Under the pieces are notes generated by a model. That model made no database searches. It saw only the letters and a list, made by a program, of their open reading frames with translations, and was not told the origin of the DNA. 46,525 bases of DNA from Actinomycetes bacterium (GTDB lineage Bacteria; Actinomycetota; CADDZG01; JAHWKV01), in the NCBI GenBank assembly GCA_029263075.1, contig JAJCYE010000046.1, forward strand, positions 1 to 46,525. The letters are read 5' to 3'. Of the stretch, positions 32,100 through 40,073 are shown piece after piece; position 1 is the stretch's first letter; each line of letters starts with the position of its first letter. The position numbers and the translations under genes are program-made.

Positions 32100-32303
32100 A
32101 TGGGTCAGCGTGGAACCGTTAAGTGGTTCAGCGATGAGAAGGGCTTCGGCTTCATCTCACAAGAGGGCGGAGAGGACGTTTTCGTGCACCACAGCGGAAT
32201 CAACGGAACCGGTTTCAAGTCGCTAACCGAGGGTCAGATCGTCGAGTTCGACGTAACCCAGGGTCAGAAGGGTCTGCAGGCGAGCAACGTTCGCCCCGCA
32301 TAA
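32100..32303 (+). CDS. cspA: Cold-shock protein
   Basis: A 67-residue single OB-fold protein from ATG 32100, with GGGAGG 6 bases upstream. It has the two RNA-binding motifs KGFGFI and VFVHHS, the starting GTVKWF and the usual length. It binds single-stranded RNA and DNA and acts as an RNA chaperone. Aromatic residues of the binding face are present (W10, F11, F19, F21, F32, H34). It is preceded by a long structured leader and followed by a strong terminator, so it is monocistronic. The gene symbol is by family; the paralogue number is not known. Confidence 0.95.
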   Translation: MGQRGTVKWFSDEKGFGFISQEGGEDVFVHHSGINGTGFKSLTEGQIVEFDVTQGQKGLQASNVRPA

Positions 32304-32328
32304 ACCACAACCACAAGTTTCGAACTAA

Positions 32329-32361
32329 AGAGGCCGGCCCACTGGGCCGGTCTCTTTTTTT
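32329..32361. terminator. Bidirectional intrinsic terminator
   Basis: A 12-pair stem (32329-32340 with 32344-32355, one G-U pair) with loop ACT and seven T residues on the plus side. On the minus side the stem is followed by TTTAGTT. It ends cspA and also covers the stop of the convergent gene at 32360. Confidence 0.92.
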
Positions 32362-32899
32362 ATCCGGTCGGTCCGGTTTTTAGGTCGATCAGGAACTCGG
32401 TGAAGCCCCGGTCGGATGCGACCGGGTCGTCGCGACCGCTCGTGGATGACATCTCAACCGGCTCTTCCTGCCGGATGGGAATGGCCAGGTATACCGTCAC
32501 CGGGCGGAAGACGAGCCGAATGCCGCGGATCCTTTGCACGATCCCGCTCCATACCAGGCCGTCGACGCCCCGGTATTCCGGATATTCGTGTGCGTCCAGC
32601 CAAAGGCGGCCATGGACCTTGACCGGGCCCTCGCCGGTCCATCCCGGAACAACTACCCGGCCGCCTCCGACGTCGACGATGGTTGACTCGGTGTGCAGGG
32701 TCCGGGAGGCTGCCCTGCCCTCCAGGTCTGTCACGCCAAGGTTGAGGGTCTCCCGGGGGATCGGATCGGGAGCGTGTTTTGCCCACCAGGGTTCGGGTGG
32801 CCTAAGCCCGACGACGGACGCCACCCACGGTTCGCCGACCGTCGCGTCGGGCTGGCAGCACTCCAGTTCCCACGCGGAAACCCAGATCTGAACATTCAT
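32360..32899 (-). CDS. Hypothetical protein, DUF6578-like
   Basis: A 179-residue protein. I placed the start at ATG 32899 because the open frame upstream is the antisense of acylphosphatase. The beginning (VQIWVSAWELECCQPDATVGEPWVASV) resembles the W-x-x-x-C-C-x-P-F-x-V-G-x-x-V pattern of the Streptomyces DUF6578 family; that match is from memory and not certain. The rest has strands with TESTIVDVGGGRVVVPGW and GRLWLDAHEYPEYRGVDG. There is no signal peptide or membrane segment. The function is unknown. It is divergent from acyP with 54 bases between the starts. Confidence 0.65.
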   Translation of the reverse strand: MNVQIWVSAWELECCQPDATVGEPWVASVVGLRPPEPWWAKHAPDPIPRETLNLGVTDLEGRAASRTLHTESTIVDVGGGRVVVPGWTGEGPVKVHGRLWLDAHEYPEYRGVDGLVWSGIVQRIRGIRLVFRPVTVYLAIPIRQEEPVEMSSTSGRDDPVASDRGFTEFLIDLKTGPTG

Positions 32900-32953
32900 C
32901 TGACCGGAGGGTACCTCCCCGGACCCCCAGATCGACGGGTAGGCTTCGCCCCG

Positions 32954-33232
32954 ATGTCCAAGAACAAAGTAAGGGCCCACGTTTGGGTATCCGGGAGGGT
33001 CCAGGGAGTCTTCTTTCGCCGGGAAACTGAGCGGACTGCCCGCGAGCACGGAGTTTGCGGCTGGGTTCGCAATCTTGAGGATGGTCGGGTGGAGGCGATT
33101 TTCGAGGGTGAGGAGGGTGCGGTTCGGGCCCTTGCTTCGTGGGTGACAAGCGGGCCTTCGCTGGCGTATGTCGACCATGTCGAGCTCCGGTGGGAGGACC
33201 CCGGGTCGGAGGCCGCCTTCATGGTCCGGTAA
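32954..33232 (+). CDS. acyP: Acylphosphatase
   Basis: A 92-residue enzyme from ATG 32954. It has the family signature VWVSGRVQGVFFRRETERTA, with the catalytic Arg in the phosphate loop (GRVQGVFFR), and GWVRNLEDGRVEAIFEG with the catalytic Asn. It hydrolyses carboxyl-phosphate bonds such as acetyl phosphate. The length is standard. Its stop codon directly abuts the stop of the convergent DUF427 gene. Confidence 0.93.
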   Translation: MSKNKVRAHVWVSGRVQGVFFRRETERTAREHGVCGWVRNLEDGRVEAIFEGEEGAVRALASWVTSGPSLAYVDHVELRWEDPGSEAAFMVR

Positions 33233-33733
33233 TTACCAGTGCAAGGTTCCCGGCCCACCTTTGATCGGACCAACGACGTCTGACGTGACCCAGCCCCCGT
33301 AAAAGCCGCCCGGCTGAGGCTCAACCACTTCGTCGTCGAGAAAGCAGCCTTCGGTGCGTGCGGGATAGAAGGAGTAGTGGCCGGTAAGGGCCTTATAAGG
33401 CGGGGTCGGATCCCGGTAGGTCCACGCCGCCTGACGGCTCACGGCCGCCCCGCCTATCAGGTCGAAGTAGGAAGCTCCGCCCTTCCATTCGCACCAGCTA
33501 CCAGGGTCCGCGGACGCCTTCAAGATCTCTAAATCCACATCGCCCGCCGGAATGTAAATAGTCGGTGCTCCCGCGGTTTCCAGAACCCTGAGCGCCCTGG
33601 AGGAGCGGGCGATCTCCCGGCCTGCGAACCGCACGGTCACCAAGCGCACGCACGGCTCAACGCGGGGAGGCCGGGGGCAGTCCCAAACCGATTCCTGCCC
33701 GGGTCGGGGCTCGATTTTTTTGGGCACCTTCAT
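33233..33733 (-). CDS. DUF427 family protein
   Basis: A 166-residue protein from ATG 33733. Residues about 25-135 carry DUF427: VRFAGREIARSSRALRVLETAG, PTIYIPAGDVDLEIL, CEWKGGASYFDLIG and QAAWTYRDPTPPYKAL. A C-terminal addition (HYSFYPARTEGCFLDDEVVEPQPGGFYGGW) matches longer family members. It shares the C-x-W-K-G-x-A-x-Y motif with the 94-residue protein at 2308, so they are distant paralogues. The function is unknown. It is divergent from the kinase gene by 77 bases. Confidence 0.88.
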   Translation of the reverse strand: MKVPKKIEPRPGQESVWDCPRPPRVEPCVRLVTVRFAGREIARSSRALRVLETAGAPTIYIPAGDVDLEILKASADPGSWCEWKGGASYFDLIGGAAVSRQAAWTYRDPTPPYKALTGHYSFYPARTEGCFLDDEVVEPQPGGFYGGWVTSDVVGPIKGGPGTLHW

Positions 33734-33810
33734 CCCATCGACCCTAACGGGGTACTGAAAATAGTGGGTACAGTCTTCGGTAGCCGGATTCCGAGGTGCG
33801 TGGAGGGGTT

Positions 33811-35130
33811 TTGCCGACAGGGCCAACGCTAGTCAATGGGCGGTTCCAGATCGACTCGTTGATCGCCCGCGGGGGTATGGCGACCGTTTTTAAGGGAACC
33901 GACCTGACGCTCGGCCGAACTGTCGCGGTCAAGATCCTCTCGGAAGATCTGGCGCAGGATCCCAGCTTTTTGACCCGGTTCCGCCTGGAGGCGCAAGCCG
34001 CGGCTTCTTTGACCCACCCCAACATCGTTGCGGTATTCGACACCGGCTCCGACGGAGACACCCACTACATAGTCATGGAGTACCTCCAGGGTCGCACTCT
34101 CCACCAGATCCTGAAGGAAGACGGCCCCCTGCCTCCCCGGGAGGTGGCCACCATCGGCGCCGATGTCGCCCAGGCGCTGGCCGAGGCACATAACAAAGGC
34201 ATCGTCCACCGGGATGTTAAGCCGGGCAACATCATGATCGGACCAACCGGGACCGCGAAGGTCATGGACTTCGGTATCGCCAAAGCGGCGACGTCGGGCA
34301 ACCTCACTCAGGTGGGGTCCATCCTGGGGACCGTTGCCTACCTTTCTCCGGAGCAGGCTCGGGGTGAGCCGGTGGACGGCCGATCGGACATCTACTCGCT
34401 GGGGTCACTCCTCTACCAGATGCTCACCGGCAAACTTCCCTTGAAGGGCGATACCTATGTGGAGATGGTCCAAAAGCTGAGCTCTGAGAACCCGGATCCT
34501 CCCTCTTCGGTCAACCCGGCGGTGCCGAGAAGACTCGATGCAGTGGTGATGCGGGCCCTCGCCAAGGACCCCGACGACCGCTATCAAACGGGGACCGACA
34601 TGGGGGTGGACCTGACGGCAAGCCTGACGCCCCGGGCGGTTGGCAACGATGCCCCTGGGTTCGCCGAGGAGAACGACAAAACTGCGGTTGCTCAGCGCTC
34701 GGTTCCTGCCGGTGACGACGCCACCAGGGTGTTGCCGGTCATAGGGTCGGCCGGTTCCCGGCCGCCGTCGAGCAAGGGCAACACGAGGACCTTGATACTC
34801 GCAGCAGCGCTCGTTGCCCTATTGGCCATTGCGTTCGTGATGATCGCCAGCCTGAATGACACCACCACCACCAACCCCGAGCCAACGCCAACTACAAGCT
34901 TCTCTCCGGCGGCTCCGCCTCCCGCCCCGGCTACGGCCCCGGCCCCGGCACCGGCACCGGTTGTTGTTCCGTCGGAGACGCCGGAGGCGCAATCGCCCCC
35001 CGCGCCCGAGCCGCCTCCGGCCCCGCAATCGCCCCCGGCCGAGCCACCCCCGCCGCCGGCAACCGAACCGGCGCCGGCGGATTCGCCCACCCCAGCCGCA
35101 CAGGACCTGATTCCCCTGCCGGGCCTGTAA
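33811..35130 (+). CDS. Transmembrane Ser/Thr protein kinase, PknB-like
   Basis: A 439-residue Hanks-type kinase from TTG 33811 (GGAGG 4 bases before; GTG 33796 is an alternative). It has the Gly-rich loop IARGGMATVFKG, catalytic Lys in VAVKIL (Lys41), HRDVKPGN (Asp135), the DFG motif MDFGIA (153) and GTVAYLSPEQARGE in the activation segment. After a juxtamembrane region, one membrane helix (about 327-348) is followed by an external tail of about 90 residues rich in Pro/Ala/Glu, with no PASTA domains. It phosphorylates proteins in response to an unknown outside signal. The sufB promoter begins 20 bases after it. Confidence 0.93.
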   Translation: MPTGPTLVNGRFQIDSLIARGGMATVFKGTDLTLGRTVAVKILSEDLAQDPSFLTRFRLEAQAAASLTHPNIVAVFDTGSDGDTHYIVMEYLQGRTLHQILKEDGPLPPREVATIGADVAQALAEAHNKGIVHRDVKPGNIMIGPTGTAKVMDFGIAKAATSGNLTQVGSILGTVAYLSPEQARGEPVDGRSDIYSLGSLLYQMLTGKLPLKGDTYVEMVQKLSSENPDPPSSVNPAVPRRLDAVVMRALAKDPDDRYQTGTDMGVDLTASLTPRAVGNDAPGFAEENDKTAVAQRSVPAGDDATRVLPVIGSAGSRPPSSKGNTRTLILAAALVALLAIAFVMIASLNDTTTTNPEPTPTTSFSPAAPPPAPATAPAPAPAPVVVPSETPEAQSPPAPEPPPAPQSPPAEPPPPPATEPAPADSPTPAAQDLIPLPGL

Positions 35131-35149
35131 CCCAATCCCAAGCCGGGGG

Positions 35150-35177
35150 TTGACTAAGATCCTGATTCAGATATGTT
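35150..35177 (+). promoter_or_regulatory. Promoter of the suf operon
   Basis: -35 TTGACT (35150-35155), a 16-base spacer and -10 TATGTT (35172-35177). The start near 35184 gives a leader of about 200 bases before sufB. A possible 45-codon frame in that leader (GTG 35258 to 35395) overlaps the sufB start but has no well-placed ribosome site. Confidence 0.55.
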
Positions 35178-35385
35178 TTTCGCGACGGATACCGGAGGTT
35201 CCCAGCACAAAAGAGCCCTTCGGCGGTGAACTTGAAAGGAGTTCGAAGGTAAGAAGCGTGTCCCGACGTACCTATAGTTCAGCCCTGGCTAAGCTGCTAA
35301 GCTGGACGGGCAGCGGGTACTCAAAGGCGCTTATTGCAGTAGCTCCCCAAGCGCAATCTTTATCACCCGGAAAGGGTTTCCAATC

Positions 35386-36816
35386 ATGGCGATAGAACAA
35401 TTCGACCCGGTTCTCGCGGAAAACGAGGCAGTCCGCAAGATTCAAGGCACCTACAAGTACGGCTGGCACGACGCCACCTCGTACGACGAGGCTCCGTCGC
35501 GCGGTCTTTCGCACCAGGTGATCGACATGATCTCGGACCGCAAGAACGAGCCCGACTGGATGCGACAGAACCGCCACAAGGCACTGGATTACTTCTACCG
35601 CCGTCCCATGCCTACCTGGGGCGCGGACCTCTCCGAGATCGATTTCGAGAGCATCTTCTACTACATCAAGCCCACCAATAAGGTGAGCAAATGGGAGGAC
35701 ATGCCCGAGTCCATCAGGGACACCTGGGACAAGCTCGGCATCCCGGAGGCAGAAAAGAACTTCCTCGGTGGAGTTACCGCACAGTACGAATCCGAAGTCG
35801 TCTACCACTCCACCCAGAAGCATCTTGAGGACATGGGCGTGATTTTCACCGACATGGACTCGGCTTTGAGGGACCACCCGGATCTGGTGAAGGAGTACTT
35901 CGGCAGCATCATTCCGGCCAACGACAACAAGTTTGCAGCACTGAACACCGCAGTATGGTCCGGCGGTTCCTTCATCTGGGTGCCCAAGGGCGTCTCGATC
36001 GAGGTGCCGTTGCAGGCCTACTTCCGGATCAACCAGGAGAACATGGGTCAGTTCGAGCGGACTTTGATCATCTGTGAGGATGAGTCGTGGGTCCACTACG
36101 TGGAAGGCTGTTCGGCTCCGACCTACTCCAGTGACTCGCTTCACTCCGCAGTGGTTGAAATCGTGGTCAAGGACAACGCCCGCTGCCGGTACACCACCAT
36201 CCAGAACTGGTCCAACAACGTTTACAACCTGGTGACCAAGCGTGCGGTGGCACAGAAGAACGCCACCATGGAGTGGATCGACGGGAACCTGGGTTCCAAG
36301 ATCACCATGAAATACCCAGCGGTGATCCTGGCCGGCGAAGGCGCAAAGGCCGAAATTCTTTCGGTTGCCTACGCAGGCACCGGGATGCACCTGGATGCGG
36401 GAGCGAAGGTGACCCACGTGGCGCCGAACACCCAGTCCACGATCGTCTCCAAATCCATCTCCAAGGACGGCGGGCGCGCCGGGTACCGAGGACTGGTCCG
36501 GATCGACGACGGGGCCACCAACGCCCGCTCAACCGTCCGCTGCGATGCCCTGATCCTCGATGAGGATTCGCGCTCCGACACGTATCCCTATAACGAGATC
36601 GAAGAGGAGACCGGATCGGTCGGCCACGAGGCAACCGTTTCCAAGGTTGGGGATGAGCAGTTGTTCTACCTCCAGAGTCGCGGCATCGACGAAACCGAGG
36701 CTATGAGCCTCATCGTCCGAGGATTCATCGAGCCGATCACCAAGGAACTGCCACTTGAGTACTCGGTTGAGCTCAACCGGCTGATCCAACTGCAAATGGA
36801 GGGCTCCATAGGTTAG
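35386..36816 (+). CDS. sufB: Fe-S cluster assembly protein SufB
   Basis: A 476-residue scaffold protein of the SufBC2D complex, from ATG 35386. It shows typical SufB sequence: [54 protein letters not shown], the late [24 protein letters not shown], and [17 protein letters not shown] near the C-terminus. Cys and Glu residues of the cluster-building site are present ([14 protein letters not shown]). It is the first gene of sufB-sufD-Rieske-sufC. A structured gap of 202 bases separates it from sufD. The promoter and leader lie upstream. Confidence 0.96.
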   Translation: MAIEQFDPVLAENEAVRKIQGTYKYGWHDATSYDEAPSRGLSHQVIDMISDRKNEPDWMRQNRHKALDYFYRRPMPTWGADLSEIDFESIFYYIKPTNKVSKWEDMPESIRDTWDKLGIPEAEKNFLGGVTAQYESEVVYHSTQKHLEDMGVIFTDMDSALRDHPDLVKEYFGSIIPANDNKFAALNTAVWSGGSFIWVPKGVSIEVPLQAYFRINQENMGQFERTLIICEDESWVHYVEGCSAPTYSSDSLHSAVVEIVVKDNARCRYTTIQNWSNNVYNLVTKRAVAQKNATMEWIDGNLGSKITMKYPAVILAGEGAKAEILSVAYAGTGMHLDAGAKVTHVAPNTQSTIVSKSISKDGGRAGYRGLVRIDDGATNARSTVRCDALILDEDSRSDTYPYNEIEEETGSVGHEATVSKVGDEQLFYLQSRGIDETEAMSLIVRGFIEPITKELPLEYSVELNRLIQLQMEGSIG

Positions 36817-36832
36817 GCAGCTTCCGCAGCAA

Positions 36833-36869
36833 ACTCCGGCGTAGGCGCTCCGGCGCGAGACGCCGGAGT
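36833..36869. repeat. Hairpin element in the sufB-sufD gap
   Basis: ACTCCGGCGT (36833-36842) and ACGCCGGAGT (36860-36869) are perfect complements. The 17 bases between hold a second small GCGC/GCGC hairpin. There is no T-tract, so it is more likely an mRNA-stability or partial attenuation element than a full terminator. The rest of the gap (36870-37018) holds nothing I can name. Confidence 0.6.
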
Positions 36870-37018
36870 CGGCAAGCCGGGCAGCGACGGTTAAGCTGCA
36901 CTGAGTCGCCTGCCCATGGTCGCCTTTGGGCAGACCGGGCGGGCCTCACCCAAAGTTCCCTGCGATGTTTACTGCGCACGTAGGGAAAATGACTGCGAAG
37001 AATTGACGCGAGGTTCGA

Positions 37019-38305
37019 ATGGGATTCACCCGAAGTGATGTGGAGGCTCTCAGTGCCTCTTTGAACGAACCCGACTGGGTTCTGGAGCGAAGGCTCGAGG
37101 CCTGGGGCTGGTTCGAAAAGATGGAGATCCCCGGCGAGAAGGAAGAGCCGTGGCGATACACCAACTTAAAGCGCTTGAAGTTCAAGCTGGACGATTTTGT
37201 CCCAAGCACGCAGGTGGATGTGAGCTTCGGGGGCCCGGACATCCAGCTATCGCCCGATCGAAGCGGGGAGGCCCATCAACGAGGGGCCCGGATCAGGGTG
37301 GCGCCCTTGGACATGGAGTTGGACTCGGGTGGCGTAATCGTCACGGACATCCACACAGCCATCGCAGAACATCCTGAGCTGGTCAGGCCCAACCTGTTCG
37401 GCCAATTTAACGCCGCCGGCCACATCTTCAGCGCCCTTCACGGGGCCTTGTTCTGCGGAGGGATGTTCATTTACGTCCCGCGAGGCAAGACGCTTACCCT
37501 TCCCGTGGGTTTCGACTGCCGGATCGACGAGCCGGGCACCGCGGTGTTCCCGCACACTCTGATCGTGACCGAGGAGAACTCCGAGGTCTGCTTTATCGAG
37601 AGGTACAGCTCGCCGGGACTGGGAGGTTCAGGCTTTTCCAACTCTGCAATAGAGGTGGTGGGTGGCCAGGCCTCGCGCGGATTCGTCGGCACAATCCAGG
37701 AGTACGACAAAGGCGTCTGGCACTTCCAGAATCAAAACCTGCGAACTGCCCGGGATGCCAACTTCAAATCTTTGGTGGTCACGCTGGGGGGCACCTTCTC
37801 CCGCACCGAGACCACTGCAACTATCCAGGGTGAAGGCAACAGCGTTGATCTGATGGGCATCTATATGGCCGGCGAGGGCCAGCACTTCGATTTCCGCACC
37901 ATGCAGGATCACGCTGCGGCCCATTCGACGTCCGATCTTTTGTACAAGGGCGCCCTCAAGGGCAACGCCCGCACCGTCTACTCCGGCCAGATCCACGTCC
38001 GACCGGAGGGCCGGGAGACCGACGCTTACCAGACCAACCGGAACCTGGTGCTGAGCGACCATGCGATGGCCAACTCCAAGCCTGAGCTTGAGATCGAAAA
38101 CAACGATGTTCGGTGCAGCCACGCGGCATCTGTTGGTCAGATGGACGAAAACGAGGTGTTCTACCTGCAGAGCCGGGGCATCGATCGCGTTTCGGCGGAA
38201 CGACTGATCGTCAAGGGTTTCTTGGAAGATGTCCTCGGCAAGGTTGGGCGAAAAGACGTCGAAGGTTTGGTCTCGCACCTGCTGGAAGAGAAGCTGTCCG
38301 TATGA
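37019..38305 (+). CDS. sufD: Fe-S cluster assembly protein SufD
   Basis: A 428-residue partner of SufB, from ATG 37019 with GAGGTT a few bases before. Recognisable parts are the N-terminal EPDWVLERRLEAWGWF and EEPWRYTNLKRLKF, then YVPRGKTLTLPVGFDC, LMGIYMAGEGQHFDFRTMQDH, VYSGQIHVRPEGRETDAYQTN with ELEIENNDVRCSHAASVGQMDE, and [20 protein letters not shown]. It forms the beta-helix heterodimer with SufB in the scaffold. It overlaps the Rieske ferredoxin gene by 4 bases (ATGA), so the two are translationally coupled. Confidence 0.95.
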   Translation: MGFTRSDVEALSASLNEPDWVLERRLEAWGWFEKMEIPGEKEEPWRYTNLKRLKFKLDDFVPSTQVDVSFGGPDIQLSPDRSGEAHQRGARIRVAPLDMELDSGGVIVTDIHTAIAEHPELVRPNLFGQFNAAGHIFSALHGALFCGGMFIYVPRGKTLTLPVGFDCRIDEPGTAVFPHTLIVTEENSEVCFIERYSSPGLGGSGFSNSAIEVVGGQASRGFVGTIQEYDKGVWHFQNQNLRTARDANFKSLVVTLGGTFSRTETTATIQGEGNSVDLMGIYMAGEGQHFDFRTMQDHAAAHSTSDLLYKGALKGNARTVYSGQIHVRPEGRETDAYQTNRNLVLSDHAMANSKPELEIENNDVRCSHAASVGQMDENEVFYLQSRGIDRVSAERLIVKGFLEDVLGKVGRKDVEGLVSHLLEEKLSV

Positions 38306-38628
38306 GCGACTGGATCAAGGTCGCTTCGGTCGGTGACATCAAGGCCGGGAGCGTCGTCCAGGTGGAGGTCGAAGGCGAACCTGTCGCCCTGGCCAACAGT
38401 GGGGGAGAGTTCTTCGCTACCTCCGACATCTGTTCGCACGACTACGTAGAGCTGCACGACGGCTGGCTGGAGGAAGATGAAATCGAGTGTCCCCAGCACG
38501 GCTCGCGCTTCAACATGCGCACCGGCAAGGTGTTGAACCCGCCTGCCACTCAGTCCATCGCCCCGTACGAGACGAAGGTCGACGGGGATGACGTGTACGT
38601 AAGAGGACCCATGGAGATAGTCAAATGA
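38302..38628 (+). CDS. Rieske-type ferredoxin in the SUF operon
   Basis: A 108-residue single-domain Rieske protein from ATG 38302. The [2Fe-2S] ligands are in CSHDYVEL and CPQHGSRFN (two Cys, two His), as in the non-haem dioxygenase ferredoxin subunits. It overlaps sufD (4 bases) and sufC (38625-38628, 4 bases). In actinobacterial SUF operons this gene often sits here and is assumed to supply electrons for cluster assembly or repair. That role is an inference. Confidence 0.92.
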   Translation: MSDWIKVASVGDIKAGSVVQVEVEGEPVALANSGGEFFATSDICSHDYVELHDGWLEEDEIECPQHGSRFNMRTGKVLNPPATQSIAPYETKVDGDDVYVRGPMEIVK

Positions 38629-39419
38629 CTGAACCCCTACTTGTTATCGAGAATCTGCACGTTTCAGTCGGCGAGGGCGAAGACGCCAAAGAGATCCTCC
38701 GCGGCGTTGACCTCAAGGTGTTCCCCGGCGAGATCCACGCCATCATGGGCCCCAACGGATCCGGCAAGTCCACCCTGGCCAGTGTTCTCATGGGTAAACC
38801 GGGCTACACGGTCACCGGTGGACGCATCCTTTACAAGGGTGAGGACCTGGCGGACCTATCTCCCGACGAACGGGCCCGTAAGCGAATTTTCCTGGCGTTC
38901 CAGTACCCCACCGAGATCCCTGGTGTTTCCGTGGTCAACTTCCTGCGTACCGCCTACAACGCCGTTCATTCGGACAAGGTGCTGGGGCCGCTTGAGTTCC
39001 GCAAATATCTGCAAACCAAGATGGACCTGCTTGAGGTCCCCAACTCGATCATTAATCGCTACGTCAACGCCGGCTTTTCCGGAGGCGAACGCAAGCGGGC
39101 CGAGGTCCTGCAGATGGCGGTCCTGGACCCAGATCTGGCGGTACTCGATGAGACGGACACCGGCTTGGACATCGATGCCCTGAAGGAAGTTTCCGCCGGG
39201 GTGTTGAAGGTCCACAACGAAACCCGTGGAATGCTAGTGATCACCCACTACCAGCGGCTGCTGAACTACATCCAGCCCGGCTTCATCCACGTTCTGATCA
39301 GCGGCAAGATCGTTCGCTCCGGCGGCAAGGACCTGGCGCTGGATCTGGAAGCGAAAGGCTACGATCAGTTCCGGGTGGAACTTGGATTGCCCGAAGGCCA
39401 AGGCGCCGAAGCCGGTTAG
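38625..39419 (+). CDS. sufC: Fe-S cluster assembly ATPase SufC
   Basis: A 264-residue ABC-type ATPase from ATG 38625. It has Walker A GPNGSGKST (42-50), Q-loop FQYPTEIPGV, signature FSGGERKRAEVLQ, Walker B LAVLDETDTGLDID and H-loop ITHYQR, all typical of SufC. It drives conformational change of SufBD for cluster assembly. It is the last gene of the block: the next gene is convergent, so sufS, sufU and sufT, which usually follow in actinobacteria, are not here. Confidence 0.96.
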   Translation: MTEPLLVIENLHVSVGEGEDAKEILRGVDLKVFPGEIHAIMGPNGSGKSTLASVLMGKPGYTVTGGRILYKGEDLADLSPDERARKRIFLAFQYPTEIPGVSVVNFLRTAYNAVHSDKVLGPLEFRKYLQTKMDLLEVPNSIINRYVNAGFSGGERKRAEVLQMAVLDPDLAVLDETDTGLDIDALKEVSAGVLKVHNETRGMLVITHYQRLLNYIQPGFIHVLISGKIVRSGGKDLALDLEAKGYDQFRVELGLPEGQGAEAG

Positions 39420-39420
39420 G

Positions 39421-40011
39421 TCAAACCGGCCTCCAGTTCAACAGCCTGGTTATCTCTTCGGTCAATACCGGTTTGAGGCGCAACGATTTCAGGCGTTGGG
39501 CAAGTTCGAGAGTTGTGATCTGGTGAGTCAAAACGACATCCGTAAGCAACTCGGCGGTGTCATCCAAGACCCGCGGCCACTCGCCGGGCATCCCAGATTC
39601 CGCCAGGGAGTCGTGCCAGTCGTTTAGAAAGCCGAGAGTGTCCAAGAGGAGTCCCACCTGCTCCTCCGATGTAAGCATTTCTCCGCCGGTGATCCATTCG
39701 GCAGCCTGCTCGAGCATGTTGTGGGGGTAGTGTTCCGGGGGAAGGCCTTCGGGGCTGAGGCTGGATAGAACCTCCAGAGCCAGGTGCACTTCATCGTTAA
39801 GGCCGGCGTGGGGCCCCGTGATGAAGGCGTTCAGAGTGTCGAGGTCGCCAAAGAGGCAGGTGGTGCCGTGGGCGGTGAGGACTCGGTCCTGACCGTCGGA
39901 GCGGTGGTAGTTGAGAACGTAGAAGCTTTGGCCGGGTCCCAGGTCAAGCACCGACGGCCAAATGCCTGCCGATTCGACCGCAACCCGCCAGGTAGCCGAG
40001 TAGATGTCCAT
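39421..40011 (-). CDS. Hypothetical protein
   Basis: A 196-residue protein from ATG 40011 with no ribosome site upstream, so it may be leaderless or start further in. I do not recognise a family. The N-terminal part looks beta-rich (GQSFYVLNYHRSDGQDRVL, HGTTCLFGDLDTLNAFITG), and the rest is helical and acidic (EQVGLLLDTLGFLNDWHDSL, DDTAELLTDVVLTHQITTLELAQRLKSLRLKPVL). There is no signal peptide or membrane segment. It is convergent with sufC (stops 1 base apart) and divergent from the DUF1684 gene with 62 bases between. Confidence 0.65.
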   Translation of the reverse strand: MDIYSATWRVAVESAGIWPSVLDLGPGQSFYVLNYHRSDGQDRVLTAHGTTCLFGDLDTLNAFITGPHAGLNDEVHLALEVLSSLSPEGLPPEHYPHNMLEQAAEWITGGEMLTSEEQVGLLLDTLGFLNDWHDSLAESGMPGEWPRVLDDTAELLTDVVLTHQITTLELAQRLKSLRLKPVLTEEITRLLNWRPV

Positions 40012-40061
40012 AAAGGGTGATCGGCAAGAAATCGCAAACTGTTAAACTTTGGCTCAGGATC

Positions 40062-40067
40062 TAGACT
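40062..40067 (+). promoter_or_regulatory. -10 box of a probably leaderless gene
   Basis: TAGACT ends 6 bases before ATG 40074 with no ribosome site between, the usual layout of leaderless actinobacterial genes, in which transcription starts at or next to the start codon. Confidence 0.5.
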
Positions 40068-40073
40068 GTGAGT

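Noticed and set aside
35150-35395. An 81-codon frame in the sufB leader
   Set aside because: It starts inside the -35 box of the promoter. A shorter version from GTG 35258 lacks a good ribosome site, so I left it as a remark in the promoter entry.
37010-37030. GGTTCGAAT-like string that could be a tRNA T-loop
   Set aside because: It is the start region of sufD, and no cloverleaf or acceptor stem is present around it.
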